Positions 5,028-5,104 of a DNA stretch of 5,104 nucleotides are shown piece after piece (the first letter of the stretch is position 1; each line of letters begins with the position of its first letter). The translations under genes were made by a program, and so were the position numbers. A model generated the notes under the pieces. The model saw only the letters and a list, made by a program, of their open reading frames with translations, was not told where the DNA came from and searched no databases. Location of the stretch: the NCBI GenBank assembly GCA_023248505.1, contig JAHFEM010000203.1, forward strand, positions 1 through 5,104, given 5' to 3'. The stretch is from Nitrospirota bacterium (GTDB lineage Bacteria > Nitrospirota > Nitrospiria > SBBL01 > Manganitrophaceae).

Positions 5028-5104
5028 GTGAACCAGTCTGAATGGGACATGTTCGACAAAGGCGCAATGGGAGAACGGGGCATCGGGAAGAAGAACCATT
5101 TCAA
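5028..5104 (+). CDS. Unidentified gene, 5' fragment (GTG start)
   Basis: The frame opens at GTG 5028 with a good ribosome site and stays open to the window end, giving 25 codons that begin MNQSEWDMFDKGAMGERG. An in-frame TAG lies at 4998-5000 with no other start codon between, so GTG 5028 or an internal ATG (5049) must be used. The fragment is charged, rich in Gly, Lys and Glu, and has no signal-peptide character, so the product is probably cytosolic. I do not recognise the family. The promoter at 4809-4837 may drive it. Its proximity to the HEPN-like gene, on the same strand, makes it a possible accessory partner, but 594 bp separate them. Confidence 0.5.
   Translation, partial: MNQSEWDMFDKGAMGERGIGKKNHF

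Noticed and set aside
1..5104. CRISPR array, tRNA or rRNA genes
   Set aside because: I saw no regularly spaced direct repeats and no tRNA- or rRNA-like conserved segments on either strand.

Overview
The window is a GC-rich bacterial chromosome segment (positions 1 to about 3078) joined to a clearly AT-richer stretch (about 3100 to about 5020) that looks acquired. The peptidoglycan-binding OmpA/MotB domain in the first gene points to a Gram-negative (diderm) bacterium. I cannot name the phylum from sequence alone. A GC-rich environmental lineage such as Nitrospirota or a deltaproteobacterium would fit, but that is a guess.

Layout: (1) positions 2-631 hold the 3' part of an OmpA/MotB-family cell-wall-anchoring protein, closed by a strong hairpin terminator at 641-683. 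(2) A near-consensus sigma-70 type promoter (718-747) lies directly against the start of mtnA (755-1789), the methionine-salvage isomerase; the geometry predicts a leaderless mRNA. (3) The 275-bp gap 1790-2064 contains a 15-bp dyad and a REP/MITE-like palindromic element (1905-2025) with inverted terminal repeats. (4) Positions 2065-3078 encode an O-acetylserine sulfhydrylase (cysteine synthase A). The longer reading from 2020 begins inside the repeat and is rejected. (5) Positions 3198-4433 encode a protein of about 411 residues with different composition. Its C-terminal part carries an Rx4H motif in a HEPN-like helical context, so it may be an RNase of the kind found in defence or toxin systems. 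(6) Positions 4434-5027 (594 bp) hold no convincing gene: there is a repeat-bearing patch that may be an insertion-sequence end remnant, several inverted repeats, and a good promoter at 4809-4837. (7) A GTG-initiated reading frame with a good Shine-Dalgarno begins at 5028 and runs off the window.

The two metabolic genes both serve sulfur amino acids: methionine salvage (mtnA) and cysteine synthesis (cysK). They are separated by a repeat and probably transcribed independently, so this is thematic neighbourhood rather than a demonstrated operon. The HEPN-like gene and the downstream partial gene form a possible accessory module whose second half is largely outside the window. The best candidate for something undescribed is the HEPN-like protein; the most distinctive regulatory signal is the leaderless mtnA promoter with a C8 tract in its spacer.
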